Of a DNA stretch of 64,000 bases, positions 32,496 through 40,556 are shown in pieces. The notes beneath the pieces are model-generated. The model did not search any database. It had not been told where the DNA came from and worked only from the letters and a program-made list of their open reading frames with translations. Numbering within the stretch: position 1 is the stretch's first letter; each line of letters opens with the position of its first letter. Made by a program: the position numbers and the translations under genes. Origin of the DNA: Streptomyces canus (GTDB lineage: Bacteria > Actinomycetota > Actinomycetes > Streptomycetales > Streptomycetaceae). The stretch covers positions 5,704,001 through 5,768,000 of the forward strand of contig NZ_CP107989.1 of NCBI RefSeq assembly GCF_041435015.1. The letters are read 5' to 3'.

Positions 32496-33374
32496 ATGCC
32501 TCCCACAGCCTGGCACTCCACCGAAGACCTCGACGAGTTCCTCACCCGCGCCGGTGACTTCCTGCGCTCCTGCCCGGACCTGCACACCGTCGTCCTCACC
32601 GTGACCGAGGGCCTGCGCACCCGCGGGCTCCATGCGTACGGAGACGAGGCGCCCGTCTTCGGGCTGCTGGAGGAGGACGGGAGCGTACGGGGGGCCTACT
32701 TCCGGACACCGCCGTACCGGCTCTATCTCACGCCCCTGACCACCACGCGGGCCGACTCCCTCGCCGCCCATCTGGCGGCCCTGGACCATGCCGTCCCCGG
32801 CGTCAGTGCCGAGGCCGCGACCGCGGAAGGTTTCGCCGAGGCCTGGCGGCGCCGGACCGGGGGCGAGGCCGTGCCGTATCAGCGCCAGCGGCTGTACCGG
32901 CTGGACACGCTGACCGAGCCGGAGCCGGTGCCGCAGGGACGGCCGAGGATCGCGGGGGAGGGCGACCGGGAGCTGCTGGTGCGCTGGTTCGGGGAGTTCG
33001 TCCGGGACATAGGAGAGAGCGAGAACGACTCCGTGCGCGCCGAGTCCTGGGCCGACGCCCGCCTCGCCTACGGCGGCGTCACCCTCTGGGAGGCCCCCGA
33101 CGGCACCCCCGTCTCCATGGCAGGCCTCACACCGCCGGTCGCCGGCCAGATCCGGGTGGCGCCCGTCTACACCCCGGCCGGTCTCCGCGGCCGCGGGTAC
33201 GCCGGTGCCGCCACCGCCGAGGTCAGCCGGCTGGCGCGGGAGCGGGGCGCCGACGAGGTGCTGCTCTTCACCGACCTGGCCAACCCGACCAGCAACGGCC
33301 TCTACCAGCGCATCGGTTACCGGCCGGTGGCGGACTTCGCGGTGTACGACTTTCAGGGCCAGAGCAGTTCCTGA
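32496..33374 (+). CDS. GNAT-family N-acetyltransferase
   Basis: This 292-residue protein starts at ATG 32496. The N-terminal half is a degenerate GNAT-like domain, and the C-terminal half (about 150-290) carries the acetyl-CoA motif VAPVYTPAGLRGRGYAGAATAEVSRLA and the terminal NPTSNGLYQRIGYRPV. Two-domain acetyltransferases of this kind are common in Streptomyces. It overlaps the convergent PdxH-like gene by 22 bp. The substrate is unknown. Confidence 0.88.
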   Translation: MPPTAWHSTEDLDEFLTRAGDFLRSCPDLHTVVLTVTEGLRTRGLHAYGDEAPVFGLLEEDGSVRGAYFRTPPYRLYLTPLTTTRADSLAAHLAALDHAVPGVSAEAATAEGFAEAWRRRTGGEAVPYQRQRLYRLDTLTEPEPVPQGRPRIAGEGDRELLVRWFGEFVRDIGESENDSVRAESWADARLAYGGVTLWEAPDGTPVSMAGLTPPVAGQIRVAPVYTPAGLRGRGYAGAATAEVSRLARERGADEVLLFTDLANPTSNGLYQRIGYRPVADFAVYDFQGQSSS

Positions 33375-34018
33375 GACCAACCCTGATCCGCGCGACGGTA
33401 GTTGAGCCTGATGTGCCGCCTGCGCTCGTCTCCCTGGAAGAACTCCACCTCGTCCGGGAGCAGTCGGTACAGGGTCCAGGACGGGACCGGCACCTCCGGC
33501 TCACACTGCGCCCGTTCCCAGGCCTCCTCGGACACCCGCGCCAACTCCTCGAGTGAGCCCAGGACGTCGCTCTGCCGTCCGGTGAGCGCGGCGGCCAGCG
33601 CGCCGGTCGAGCGGGCGTGCAGGTCGGCCTGGCCCTCCTCGGAGGGCGCGGCGCTCACCGGCCCCTTCACCCGCACCTGCCGGCCGAGGACCGGCCAGTA
33701 GAAGCCGAGGGCGGCGTACGGCCGTACCGACAGGTGCCCTCCCTTGCGGCTGTGGGAGTGGCTCGCGAACGCCCAGCCGTCCTCGTCCGCCCCGTGCAGC
33801 ATCACGGTGCGTACGTCGGGCCGGCCCTCCGCGTCCGCCGTCGCGAGGGACAGGGTGTGCGGCTCGGTCTGCCCGGCGGCCACCGCCTCCGCGAACCAGG
33901 TGGTGAAGAGCTCCAGCGGGGTCGCGGGCGCGGTCGCGGGGTCGAAGGAGGGCAGCGAGGTGACCTCCGGGTCCCACACCCGCAGTGACCTGAGCAGTTC
34001 GTGAAGATCGGTTGCCAT
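33353..34018 (-). CDS. Pyridoxamine 5'-phosphate oxidase-like flavoprotein
   Basis: This 221-residue protein starts at ATG 34018. It has the PdxH layout: FMN-binding split barrel (about 40-150, PHTLSLATADAEGRPDVRTVMLHG, then SHSRKGGHLSVRPYAALGFYW) and a C-terminal dimerisation segment with WTLYRLLPDEVEFFQGD and RLNYRRADQGWSQELLWP. This is close to true PNP oxidase, which makes pyridoxal 5'-phosphate, although Arg/His residues of the substrate site were not all checked. It is adjacent to a second PPOX gene. Confidence 0.85.
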   Translation of the reverse strand: MATDLHELLRSLRVWDPEVTSLPSFDPATAPATPLELFTTWFAEAVAAGQTEPHTLSLATADAEGRPDVRTVMLHGADEDGWAFASHSHSRKGGHLSVRPYAALGFYWPVLGRQVRVKGPVSAAPSEEGQADLHARSTGALAAALTGRQSDVLGSLEELARVSEEAWERAQCEPEVPVPSWTLYRLLPDEVEFFQGDERRRHIRLNYRRADQGWSQELLWP

Positions 34019-34021
34019 GCC

Positions 34022-34447
34022 TCAGACGGTACCGAGGTCGGACGTCACCCACCGTTCGGGCCGCATCCGGATGATCACCTGCTCGCCGTGGTTCTTCGAG
34101 GCGAACTCCACGTATCCGTCCACCTTCTCGGCCGGCAGGTAGCGGGCGGAGATCTCCCGGAGGTCTTCGCCGGTGCCCGGCCGGGTGTCGACGACCGGCC
34201 CCTCCACGGACACGTACCGGATGGTGGGCTCGACGCGCTCGACCAGCAGGGAGAAGCGGCCGGCCGCCCGGATCAGTTCGTGCTTGCGGGAATCGCGCCC
34301 GGTCATGATCCAGATGTCACCACCGGGCGTGTACTGGTACCAGATCGGCAGGGCGAGCGGTGCGCGCCCCTCTCCGGCGTCGACCGCCAGCGCGGCGATA
34401 TGCGGCTCGGCCAGGAACTGTTCACGTTGCTCACGAGTCAGGGCCAT
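34022..34447 (-). CDS. PPOX-class (F420- or FMN-binding) split-barrel protein
   Basis: This 141-residue protein starts at ATG 34447. It has a single split-barrel domain: MALTREQREQFLAEPHIAALAVD, then APLALPIWYQYTPGGDIWIMTGRDSRKHELIRAAGR, then RYVSVEGPV. The pattern belongs to the flavin/deazaflavin oxidoreductase B group found in actinobacteria, which often use F420. The substrate is unknown. It lies three bases upstream of the PdxH-like gene, so the two form an operon. Confidence 0.85.
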   Translation of the reverse strand: MALTREQREQFLAEPHIAALAVDAGEGRAPLALPIWYQYTPGGDIWIMTGRDSRKHELIRAAGRFSLLVERVEPTIRYVSVEGPVVDTRPGTGEDLREISARYLPAEKVDGYVEFASKNHGEQVIIRMRPERWVTSDLGTV

Positions 34448-34488
34448 ACAGTGCAGGGTACTTCGCACACCTGAGGGAGGGACGGCCG

Positions 34489-35811
34489 GTGAATCGCTTG
34501 TCCGGTACGGCAGTTGGTGCCGCCGGAGTACTGCTGCTCGCGTCCCTCGCCGCCTGCGACTCCGGGGCGGCGCACTCCTCCCTCACCGTCCCCGAGCTCT
34601 CCTACCTGCGCCCCTACGGCGACAAGTCCGGCCCGAAGGACAAGATGCCCTTCTCCGTGACCGCCGAGGACGGGAACGGGCCCGGGGTCCGTCGGCTCAC
34701 CGTGGAGGTGGCCCCCGACGGGCGGGACGTGGTCCGGCTGAAGAAGTACGGCCCCTGCGAGGGCGACTCCGCGCATCTGACCTGCGAGGTCGACGGCGAC
34801 TACAGCAACTGGGCGGACAGCGCCCGTGCGCAGCCGCACGCCGTCAAGGGCGCCGAGGCCGGTGCCACGGCCGTTGTCCGCTACACCTACACCACGAAGA
34901 GCGGCAGAAAGCTCACCGCACGGACCCGGTTCGTCGTCGGCGAGCCGGTGGTCGAGGCGGTGGCGCCCGCGTACACGAAGGATCTCCTGCGACCCGGCTC
35001 CGAGCTGGTCTCTCCGCTCGTCGTGCGGAACACCGGCGAGGTGCCGGTCAAGGGGCTCGGGATCGCGATGATCGCCGACGGGACGGAGTTCACGCGGCGG
35101 TACGCCAACTGCCGTTATCCCGAGCTGAGCAAGGGGCATCTCGCGGTGTGCGAGCTGCCGGAGGCGACGATCGACCCGGGAGAGACGGTCGTCGTCCGCC
35201 CCGCCATGAGACTGCGCGTTCCCGCCGCGCAGATGTACCCCTCCTACGGCCGGGACGTCTGGGCCCTGGACATGGGCCCGGGTCAGTACCACAGCTATAC
35301 GAAGGGTGGCGGCCCCGGCGACGGACCGGCCCTGGAGGCCGAGCCCACCGCCGGCACCGAGGGCGCCTTCGTCGGGGGCGGCGGATCCACCCAGCTCGTC
35401 GTCGACACCCACGCCGACTACCAGGTCTCCGACGTCGAACTGCGCGGCGGTCCCGGCACCCGCCGCACCTTCCGCATCGAGGTCCGCAACGACGGTCCCG
35501 CCGACGCCGGCACCACGGCCGAGCTGGTCTTCGAGCCGCCCTTCGAGCTGAGAGTGGTGAAGGAGCCCATGGAGGAGTACGACGACGGCGCCTACCGGGC
35601 GTACTGCGACAACAACGGCTTCACCTACACCTGTGAGGTACCCGACCTGAAGCCGGGCGAGACCCGTTCCTTCGCGTTCACGGCCGAACTCGGCGCCCCC
35701 GGGGAGGGCACCCTGAGCCTCCTGGAGAAGGATCCCTCCAGCCCGTGGGACGTCGGCCGCAGGGACCCGGACACCGCCAACGACCAGGCGACCGTACGAG
35801 TCGTGCCCTGA
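34489..35811 (+). CDS. Exported lipoprotein with DUF11-like repeats
   Basis: This 440-residue protein starts at GTG 34489 after GAGGGAGGGAC. The signal sequence ends in LLLASLAAC with lipid Cys23. The mature part is predicted extracellular and beta-rich, with two domains of the CARDB/DUF11 kind (VVRNTGEVPVKGLGI and later EVRNDGPADAGTTAELVF), each ending in a motif like CELPEATIDPGETVVV or CEVPDLKPGETRSFAF. Such domains are structural cell-surface modules. No enzymatic site is visible. Confidence 0.8.
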   Translation: MNRLSGTAVGAAGVLLLASLAACDSGAAHSSLTVPELSYLRPYGDKSGPKDKMPFSVTAEDGNGPGVRRLTVEVAPDGRDVVRLKKYGPCEGDSAHLTCEVDGDYSNWADSARAQPHAVKGAEAGATAVVRYTYTTKSGRKLTARTRFVVGEPVVEAVAPAYTKDLLRPGSELVSPLVVRNTGEVPVKGLGIAMIADGTEFTRRYANCRYPELSKGHLAVCELPEATIDPGETVVVRPAMRLRVPAAQMYPSYGRDVWALDMGPGQYHSYTKGGGPGDGPALEAEPTAGTEGAFVGGGGSTQLVVDTHADYQVSDVELRGGPGTRRTFRIEVRNDGPADAGTTAELVFEPPFELRVVKEPMEEYDDGAYRAYCDNNGFTYTCEVPDLKPGETRSFAFTAELGAPGEGTLSLLEKDPSSPWDVGRRDPDTANDQATVRVVP

Positions 35812-35823
35812 GGCCCCCCGGCT

Positions 35824-36993
35824 TCAACGCCCCAGCACCACCGTCCCCGACGAGCAGAACCAGCCGCCCGTCCCGGACGCCACCGCCAGCCCCGGCGCCG
35901 ACCCGTCCGGGCGCCGCACCTGCCGTGCGCCCGCCTCCCCGCGCAACTGCCGTACGGCCTCCACGAGCAGGAACAACCCGCGCATGCCCGGGTGCTGGGC
36001 GGACAGGCCCCCGCCGTCCGTGTTCACCGGCAGGTCCCCGCCCTCGACCTTCAGCCGTCCCTTCTCCACGAAGACACCGCCCTCACCCTTGGCGCAGAAG
36101 CCGAGGTCCTCCAGCGTCACCAGCGTCATGTAGGTGAACGCGTCGTAGATCTGGGCCAGTTCGATCTCCTCGGGGCGTACGCCCGCCCGCTCGAAGGCCA
36201 GCCGTCCGCTCACCGCCGCCGGGGACACCGTGAAGTCGGGCCACTCGGACATGCTGACGTGCGAGACGTACTCCCCGGTGCCGAGCACCCAGACGGGAGC
36301 GGTACGGCAGTCCCGTACGTACTCCTCGGCCGCGAGCAGCACCGCCGCGCCGCCGTCGGAGCGGATGCAGCAGTGCAGCTTGGTGAAGGGGTCCGCGATC
36401 ATCGGGCCGGACAGGACGTCGTCGACGGTGATCGGGTCGCGGAACATCGCGTCGGGGTTGAGGGCGGCGTTGGCGCGGGCCTGGACCGCGATCTGCGCCA
36501 ACTGCTCGATGGTCGTGCCGTGTTCGATCATGTGGCGGCGGGCAGCCATCGCGTACTTGGCGATCAGGGTGTGACCGTAGGGCACCTCGAACTGGAGCGG
36601 GCCGCGGGCGCCGAAGGAGAGGGTGCCGGTGCGGCGGCCCGCCCTGATGTCGGCGCGGGCGGTGGAGCCGTAGACCAGCAGGACCGCGTTGGCGTGTCCG
36701 GCGGCGATCGCGTCGGCCGCGTGCGCCGCCATGACCTCCCAGGTGGAGCCGCCGACCGAGGTCGAGTCGACCCAGGTGGGGCGCAGGCCCAGGTACTCGG
36801 CGATCTCGACGGGGGCGAGGGTGCCGGTGCCGGCCGAGGCGAGGCCGTCGACCAGCGAGCGGTCCAGTCCGGCGTCGGCCAGGGCGCGGCGGGCGGCCTG
36901 GGCGTGCAGGGTGTAGGGGGTCGCGTCGTCCACACGGCCGCAGTCGGCCAGGGCCACGCCGGTGATCGCGACTTTCCGGCTCCCGGGGGGCAT
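35824..36993 (-). CDS. Thiolase-fold lipid-transfer protein (Ltp-like, no nucleophile Cys motif)
   Basis: This 389-residue protein starts at ATG 36993. It has the SCP2-thiolase-type fold: VAITGVALADCGR at the start, the first active-site region SVGGSTWEVMAAHAADAI (79-96) and the C-terminal NTDGGGLSAQHPGMRGLFLLVEAV. Thiolases have CxS at the first site; here the positions read GGST (81-84), so the usual acyl-Cys nucleophile is not evident. This is the pattern of retro-aldolases such as mycobacterial Ltp2, which cleave C-C bonds with a DUF35 partner. Operator G lies 43 bp upstream in a divergent region. Confidence 0.85.
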   Translation of the reverse strand: MPPGSRKVAITGVALADCGRVDDATPYTLHAQAARRALADAGLDRSLVDGLASAGTGTLAPVEIAEYLGLRPTWVDSTSVGGSTWEVMAAHAADAIAAGHANAVLLVYGSTARADIRAGRRTGTLSFGARGPLQFEVPYGHTLIAKYAMAARRHMIEHGTTIEQLAQIAVQARANAALNPDAMFRDPITVDDVLSGPMIADPFTKLHCCIRSDGGAAVLLAAEEYVRDCRTAPVWVLGTGEYVSHVSMSEWPDFTVSPAAVSGRLAFERAGVRPEEIELAQIYDAFTYMTLVTLEDLGFCAKGEGGVFVEKGRLKVEGGDLPVNTDGGGLSAQHPGMRGLFLLVEAVRQLRGEAGARQVRRPDGSAPGLAVASGTGGWFCSSGTVVLGR

Positions 36994-37036
36994 GAGGGGC
37001 TCCTGCCTCTGGGCATCTGGTGCGGGCGCTCCTAAT

Positions 37037-37051
37037 ATGACGGACCGTCAG
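37037..37051. promoter_or_regulatory. Operator G (one mismatch) in a divergent promoter region
   Basis: The sequence ATGACGGACCGTCAG contains the perfect 13-bp palindrome TGACGGACCGTCA. It is 23 bp from ATG 37075, with AGGAGGGA between, and 43 bp from the thiolase start at 36993. Confidence 0.83.
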
Positions 37052-37074
37052 ATCAGGAGGGAAGAGGAAGAGCC

Positions 37075-38322
37075 ATGGACGCTCGCTTCACCGCCGAACA
37101 GGACGAGATCCGACGTGCCTTGAGGGAGCTGCTGCGCAGGCGTTGCGGGCCCGAGGAGTCGAGGAGTGCGGTCGACACTCCGGCCGGCTACGACCCGGCA
37201 CTGTGGACGGCCCTTGCCGAACAGCTGGGACTGCCGGGGCTGGCGCTTCCCGAGGCGTACGGCGGTGTGGGGTGCTCGGTGACGGAACTGGCGCTGGCCT
37301 GCGAGGAGACGGGGCGGGTGCTGGCGCCCTCGCCGTTGCTGGGCACGGCGGTTCTCGTGGCCCCGCTGGTGCTGGCCCTGGGGACGGAGTGGCAGCGCGC
37401 CGATCTGTTGCCCCGGATGGCTTCCGGCACGTTGACCGCTGCCCTTGCCGTGCCCCCCGGGGCGGCGCTGGGGCTCACCGGCGACAACAGTGCCGAGTGG
37501 GCGGGCGGGGGGCGCGCGGGCGGGGTCCAGGCCCGGCGGTCCGGCGGTGCGGGTGGGGGTGCCGTCGCTACGGAGGGGGCGGGGAGGCCGCGTCCCGAAG
37601 AGCAACCCCACACTCTCGGCTGGCGGTTGTACGGCGAGGTCGATCAGGTCCTCGACGGCCACAGCGCCGATCTCCTGCTCGTCGCCGCACACGCGGGAGG
37701 GTTCGCCCGGTCCCGTACGCTCCTCTTCCTCGTCCCCGGCGACGCCCCCGGGCTCGTGCGCACCCGGCAGCGTGCCCTCGACGCCACCCGCCCCCAGGCC
37801 CGCGTTCAACTGCGGGACGTAGAAGCGGAGTTGCTCGGTGATGACGGGGCCGATGTCCTGGGGGCCCTCGCCCGCACAGGGGGCACCGCCGCCACCGTCC
37901 TCGCCTGTGAAGCCGTCGGGGCCGCCGACCGTGTGCTGGAGATGACCGTCGAGTACGTCAAGCAGCGGGAGCAGTTCGGGCGGGCGGTCGGGTCCTTCCA
38001 GGCCGTGAAGCACCGGCTCGCCGATGTGTACGTCCAGCTTCAGGCGGCCCGTTCCGCGGCCTGCTTCGCCGCCTGGGCCGCCGTTCACGACGGGGGGCGG
38101 GTCGGTGGGCTCGCCCTCGCCCAGGCCCTCGAAGCCCTGCGCACGGCCGCCGCCGAGGGCATTCAGCTGCACGGCGGCATCGGGTTCACCTGGGAGCACG
38201 AGGCGCAGCGGTACTTCAAGCGCGCCACCGGGGACGAGCTGCTCTTCGGCCCCGCGCACCGGCTGCGGGCGCACGCCGCCGACGCGGCGCGGCTCTTCGA
38301 GCGGGCGGAGGTGTCGGTGTGA
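37075..38322 (+). CDS. Acyl-CoA dehydrogenase (FadE-like, short insert)
   Basis: This 415-residue protein starts at ATG 37075 behind a strong AGGAGGGA. The N-terminal domain is MDARFTAEQDEIRRALREL, the substrate domain contains LGLPGLALPEAYGGVG, and the C-terminal motif is QREQFGRAVGSFQAVKHRLAD with LHGGIGFTWEHEAQRYFKRA. A Gly/Arg-rich stretch of about 25 residues (around 145-170, GGGRAGGVQARRSGGAGGG) interrupts the middle domain and may be an expansion like the larger one at 12034. The gene overlaps the next by GTGA. It should dehydrogenate an acyl-CoA. Confidence 0.9.
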   Translation: MDARFTAEQDEIRRALRELLRRRCGPEESRSAVDTPAGYDPALWTALAEQLGLPGLALPEAYGGVGCSVTELALACEETGRVLAPSPLLGTAVLVAPLVLALGTEWQRADLLPRMASGTLTAALAVPPGAALGLTGDNSAEWAGGGRAGGVQARRSGGAGGGAVATEGAGRPRPEEQPHTLGWRLYGEVDQVLDGHSADLLLVAAHAGGFARSRTLLFLVPGDAPGLVRTRQRALDATRPQARVQLRDVEAELLGDDGADVLGALARTGGTAATVLACEAVGAADRVLEMTVEYVKQREQFGRAVGSFQAVKHRLADVYVQLQAARSAACFAAWAAVHDGGRVGGLALAQALEALRTAAAEGIQLHGGIGFTWEHEAQRYFKRATGDELLFGPAHRLRAHAADAARLFERAEVSV

Positions 38323-38789
38323 TCGGGGCGAGGGTGGTCCAGCGGGTGTCGTCCACGCGCGGCTTCGCCAAGGTCGCGCCGCATGTGATTCCGGCCCTGG
38401 ACCGGGCCGTGCACCGCATCACGCGGGGCAAGTTCCTGCTCAGCGCGCAGATGCTGCCGGGAGTCGTGCTCACCTCGACGGGCGCGAGGAGCGGGCTGTC
38501 CCGCCGGACCCCGCTCGCCTGCATGCCCGAGGAGGAGGGCCGTACCTGGATCCTCATCGGCTCCAACTTCGGCCGCGACGGCCACCCCGCCTGGACCGCC
38601 AACCTCCTTGCCCACCCCGAGGCCTCGGTCAGCTGGAAGGGGCGGGACATCGCGGTGACGGCGACGCTGCTGACGGGGGAGGAGCGGGCGGCCGTGTGGA
38701 AGACCGCGCTGGCGTTCTGGCCGCCGTACGCCACCTATCAGGCACGGGTCGAGCGGGAGATACGTCTCTTCCGGATCACCCGGAGGTGA
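38319..38789 (+). CDS. Deazaflavin (F420)-dependent nitroreductase family protein (Ddn-like)
   Basis: This 156-residue split-barrel protein starts at GTG 38319, overlapping the stop of the dehydrogenase gene by GTGA. Motifs typical of the Ddn/FDOR-A family are present: GVVLTSTGARSGLSRRTPLAC, then WILIGSNFGRDGHPAWTANLLAHPEASV, with VSWKGRDIAVTA following. In this family F420H2 reduces quinones, coumarins or enone systems. Coupling to an acyl-CoA dehydrogenase hints at reduction of an unsaturated intermediate. It is followed by a hairpin terminator. Confidence 0.9.
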   Translation: MIGARVVQRVSSTRGFAKVAPHVIPALDRAVHRITRGKFLLSAQMLPGVVLTSTGARSGLSRRTPLACMPEEEGRTWILIGSNFGRDGHPAWTANLLAHPEASVSWKGRDIAVTATLLTGEERAAVWKTALAFWPPYATYQARVEREIRLFRITRR

Positions 38790-38804
38790 TGGCCGGACGC
38801 ACGA

Positions 38805-38838
38805 CAGGCGGCTGTCCACCCGTGTGAACAGCCGCCTG
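38805..38838. terminator. Bidirectional hairpin terminator
   Basis: Perfect 11-bp arms CAGGCGGCTGT and ACAGCCGCCTG flank a 12-base loop between the convergent F420-type reductase and TetR genes. Confidence 0.8.
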
Positions 38839-38862
38839 CCAGACAGGACTCGAGGAGGGCCG

Positions 38863-39510
38863 TTATTTCGTCGGCTTCTTGCCCGTCACGCCCAGGTGCA
38901 CCAACAGCGCCAGATTCGGCTTGAGTTCGGCCTGTTTGACGCCCCAGGTCTGGAAGCCCTTCTGGTGCGAGGCCACCGCGGCGAGCATCGCGACGAGGGA
39001 ACCCGCGACCGCGGCCGGGTTGACGTCCTTGTCGACCTTGCCCTTGGACTGGAGCTCGGTGACCGCGTCCACCAGGGAGTTGTTCACCGAGTTGAGGATC
39101 TTCATGCGGATCTTGTAGAAGCGTTTGTCGCCCTCGGCGGCGCCGAGGTCGACCACGCGCAGGATCGCGTCGTTCCTGCGCCAGAACTCCAGGAAACCTT
39201 CCACGAGTTCCTGCGCGGTCTGCCATCCCGCCTTGCCGACCCACGACCGGCCTTCGAGCAGCTGGGTCAACTGACCGCCCTCGGTGGCCATTTGCTCGGC
39301 GATCTCCAGGACGGCTCCCTCGACGTCCGGGAAGTACTGGTAGAAGGTCGCGGGTGAAGTGCCCGCCTTCCGGGCGACATCGATGACCTTGACGTCCCGG
39401 TAGGGGGAGGAGCTGAGCATCTCGCTGAGGCAGTCGAGCAGCTTCTGCCGGGTCGCCTGCCCACGCCGGCCGGCCACACGGCCGTCGACGGTACGCACTT
39501 GTCCTGTCAT
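38863..39510 (-). CDS. TetR-family transcriptional regulator (candidate master of the operator regulon)
   Basis: This 215-residue protein starts at ATG 39510. The N-terminal helix-turn-helix covers about 20-70, with the recognition region VIDVARKAGTSPATFYQYFP. The C-terminal ligand/dimer domain is helical and ends in a Lys-rich tail. It is the only TetR gene in the window and lies in the middle of the operator-bearing operons. A one-mismatch copy of the operator, CTGTCATGCCGTCAG, covers its own start codon. The position next to kbpA and afsK matches S. coelicolor, where a TetR gene (SCO4421, from memory) precedes kbpA. Control of the regulon is inference from position and motif. Confidence 0.9.
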   Translation of the reverse strand: MTGQVRTVDGRVAGRRGQATRQKLLDCLSEMLSSSPYRDVKVIDVARKAGTSPATFYQYFPDVEGAVLEIAEQMATEGGQLTQLLEGRSWVGKAGWQTAQELVEGFLEFWRRNDAILRVVDLGAAEGDKRFYKIRMKILNSVNNSLVDAVTELQSKGKVDKDVNPAAVAGSLVAMLAAVASHQKGFQTWGVKQAELKPNLALLVHLGVTGKKPTK

Positions 39511-39518
39511 GCCGTCAG
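39504..39518. promoter_or_regulatory. Possible autoregulatory operator over the TetR start codon
   Basis: CTGTCATGCCGTCAG matches the 15-bp palindrome with one mismatch in the left arm. It spans bases 39508-39510, the TetR ATG on the minus strand. Confidence 0.45.
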
Positions 39519-39633
39519 CTTACCGAGGGGTGATCGGAGCGCGATTCGGCCGACTGCAAATGGGGTGCGCGGGGCCGGGGAGACGGGTGTGCCTGGTCCT
39601 GCGGGGTGCGTGCGACGCCGTTACTTTGACGGT

Positions 39634-40386
39634 ATGGCCGAAAACAGGGCATCCGCAGACGGAACGGGATACGGCGAGGGCGTCCCCTGCTGGGTGGACG
39701 CGCAGCTTCCCGACGTGGCCGCCGGACAGCGGTTCTACGGTGAGCTCTTCGGCTGGACCTTCCACGACCGGCCGGACACCCACGGGGGTTCCGTGTGGGC
39801 CCACCACAAGGGCCGTCCCGTCGCCGCCCTCGCCCACAAGACGGACGGCCGGATGCCCACCGTGTGGACGGTCTACTTCTCCACCCCGGACATCGAGGGC
39901 CTCGCCGACCGGATCTGGGCGGCCGGCGGACAGGTCGTCACCGCGCCCATGCCGGTGGCGGAGCTGGGTGCGTCCGCGCTGGTCACCGATCCGGAGGGGG
40001 CCGTCTTCGGCCTCTGGGAGCCGGGCAGCCATCCCGGTTTCGGTGTGCGGCACGAGCCCGGCACCTTCGCCTGGGCCGAGCTGTACGCGCGGGACACCGA
40101 GGCAGCCAACACCTTCTACGGCGGGCTCTTCCACGACGCCCTGTTCGGACCCGAGGCCCACCCCGACTTCGGCCGCGCGCCGGTCTCCGACGTGTTCCCC
40201 GTCGAGATGCCGCCCCACTTCCTCGTGCACTTCGGTGTCGAGGACTGCGAGGCCGCGCTCGGGACGGTCGGCCGGCTCGGCGGGCGGGTCCAGGCGCCGC
40301 CATTCGAGACGTCGTACGGAAATGTGGCCGTCGTCACCGACAATCAGGGAGCGTCGTTCGCCCTTCTGGAGCGCTCGGAGCGATAG
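39634..40386 (+). CDS. kbpA: AfsK-binding protein A (VOC/glyoxalase-fold)
   Basis: This 250-residue protein starts at ATG 39634. It contains two vicinal-oxygen-chelate domains: first about 15-125 (PCWVDAQLPDVAAGQRFYGELFGW, ASALVTDPEGAVFGLWEPG), second about 135-250 (FAWAELYARDTEAANTFYGGLF, NVAVVTDNQGASFALLER). In S. coelicolor the gene just upstream of afsK encodes KbpA, a protein of about this length that binds unphosphorylated AfsK and inhibits its autophosphorylation. Size, position and strand agree. No metal-binding glyoxalase activity is implied. Confidence 0.88.
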   Translation: MAENRASADGTGYGEGVPCWVDAQLPDVAAGQRFYGELFGWTFHDRPDTHGGSVWAHHKGRPVAALAHKTDGRMPTVWTVYFSTPDIEGLADRIWAAGGQVVTAPMPVAELGASALVTDPEGAVFGLWEPGSHPGFGVRHEPGTFAWAELYARDTEAANTFYGGLFHDALFGPEAHPDFGRAPVSDVFPVEMPPHFLVHFGVEDCEAALGTVGRLGGRVQAPPFETSYGNVAVVTDNQGASFALLERSER

Positions 40387-40556
40387 AAGGTTCCGCTTTG
40401 AGGTGAGACACCCCAATTGACCCCGGGTTCGCCAGCAGGCCTCCGGCCAGGAAGAATCAGGGTTGCGTGCCGCCATGGCGGTGCGGTGGTGAGACGCTGC
40501 ACGGGGTCGCGTACATATGTGGGTGGCGCGGCTTGTACGGGGAGGTGGCAGGCAGA

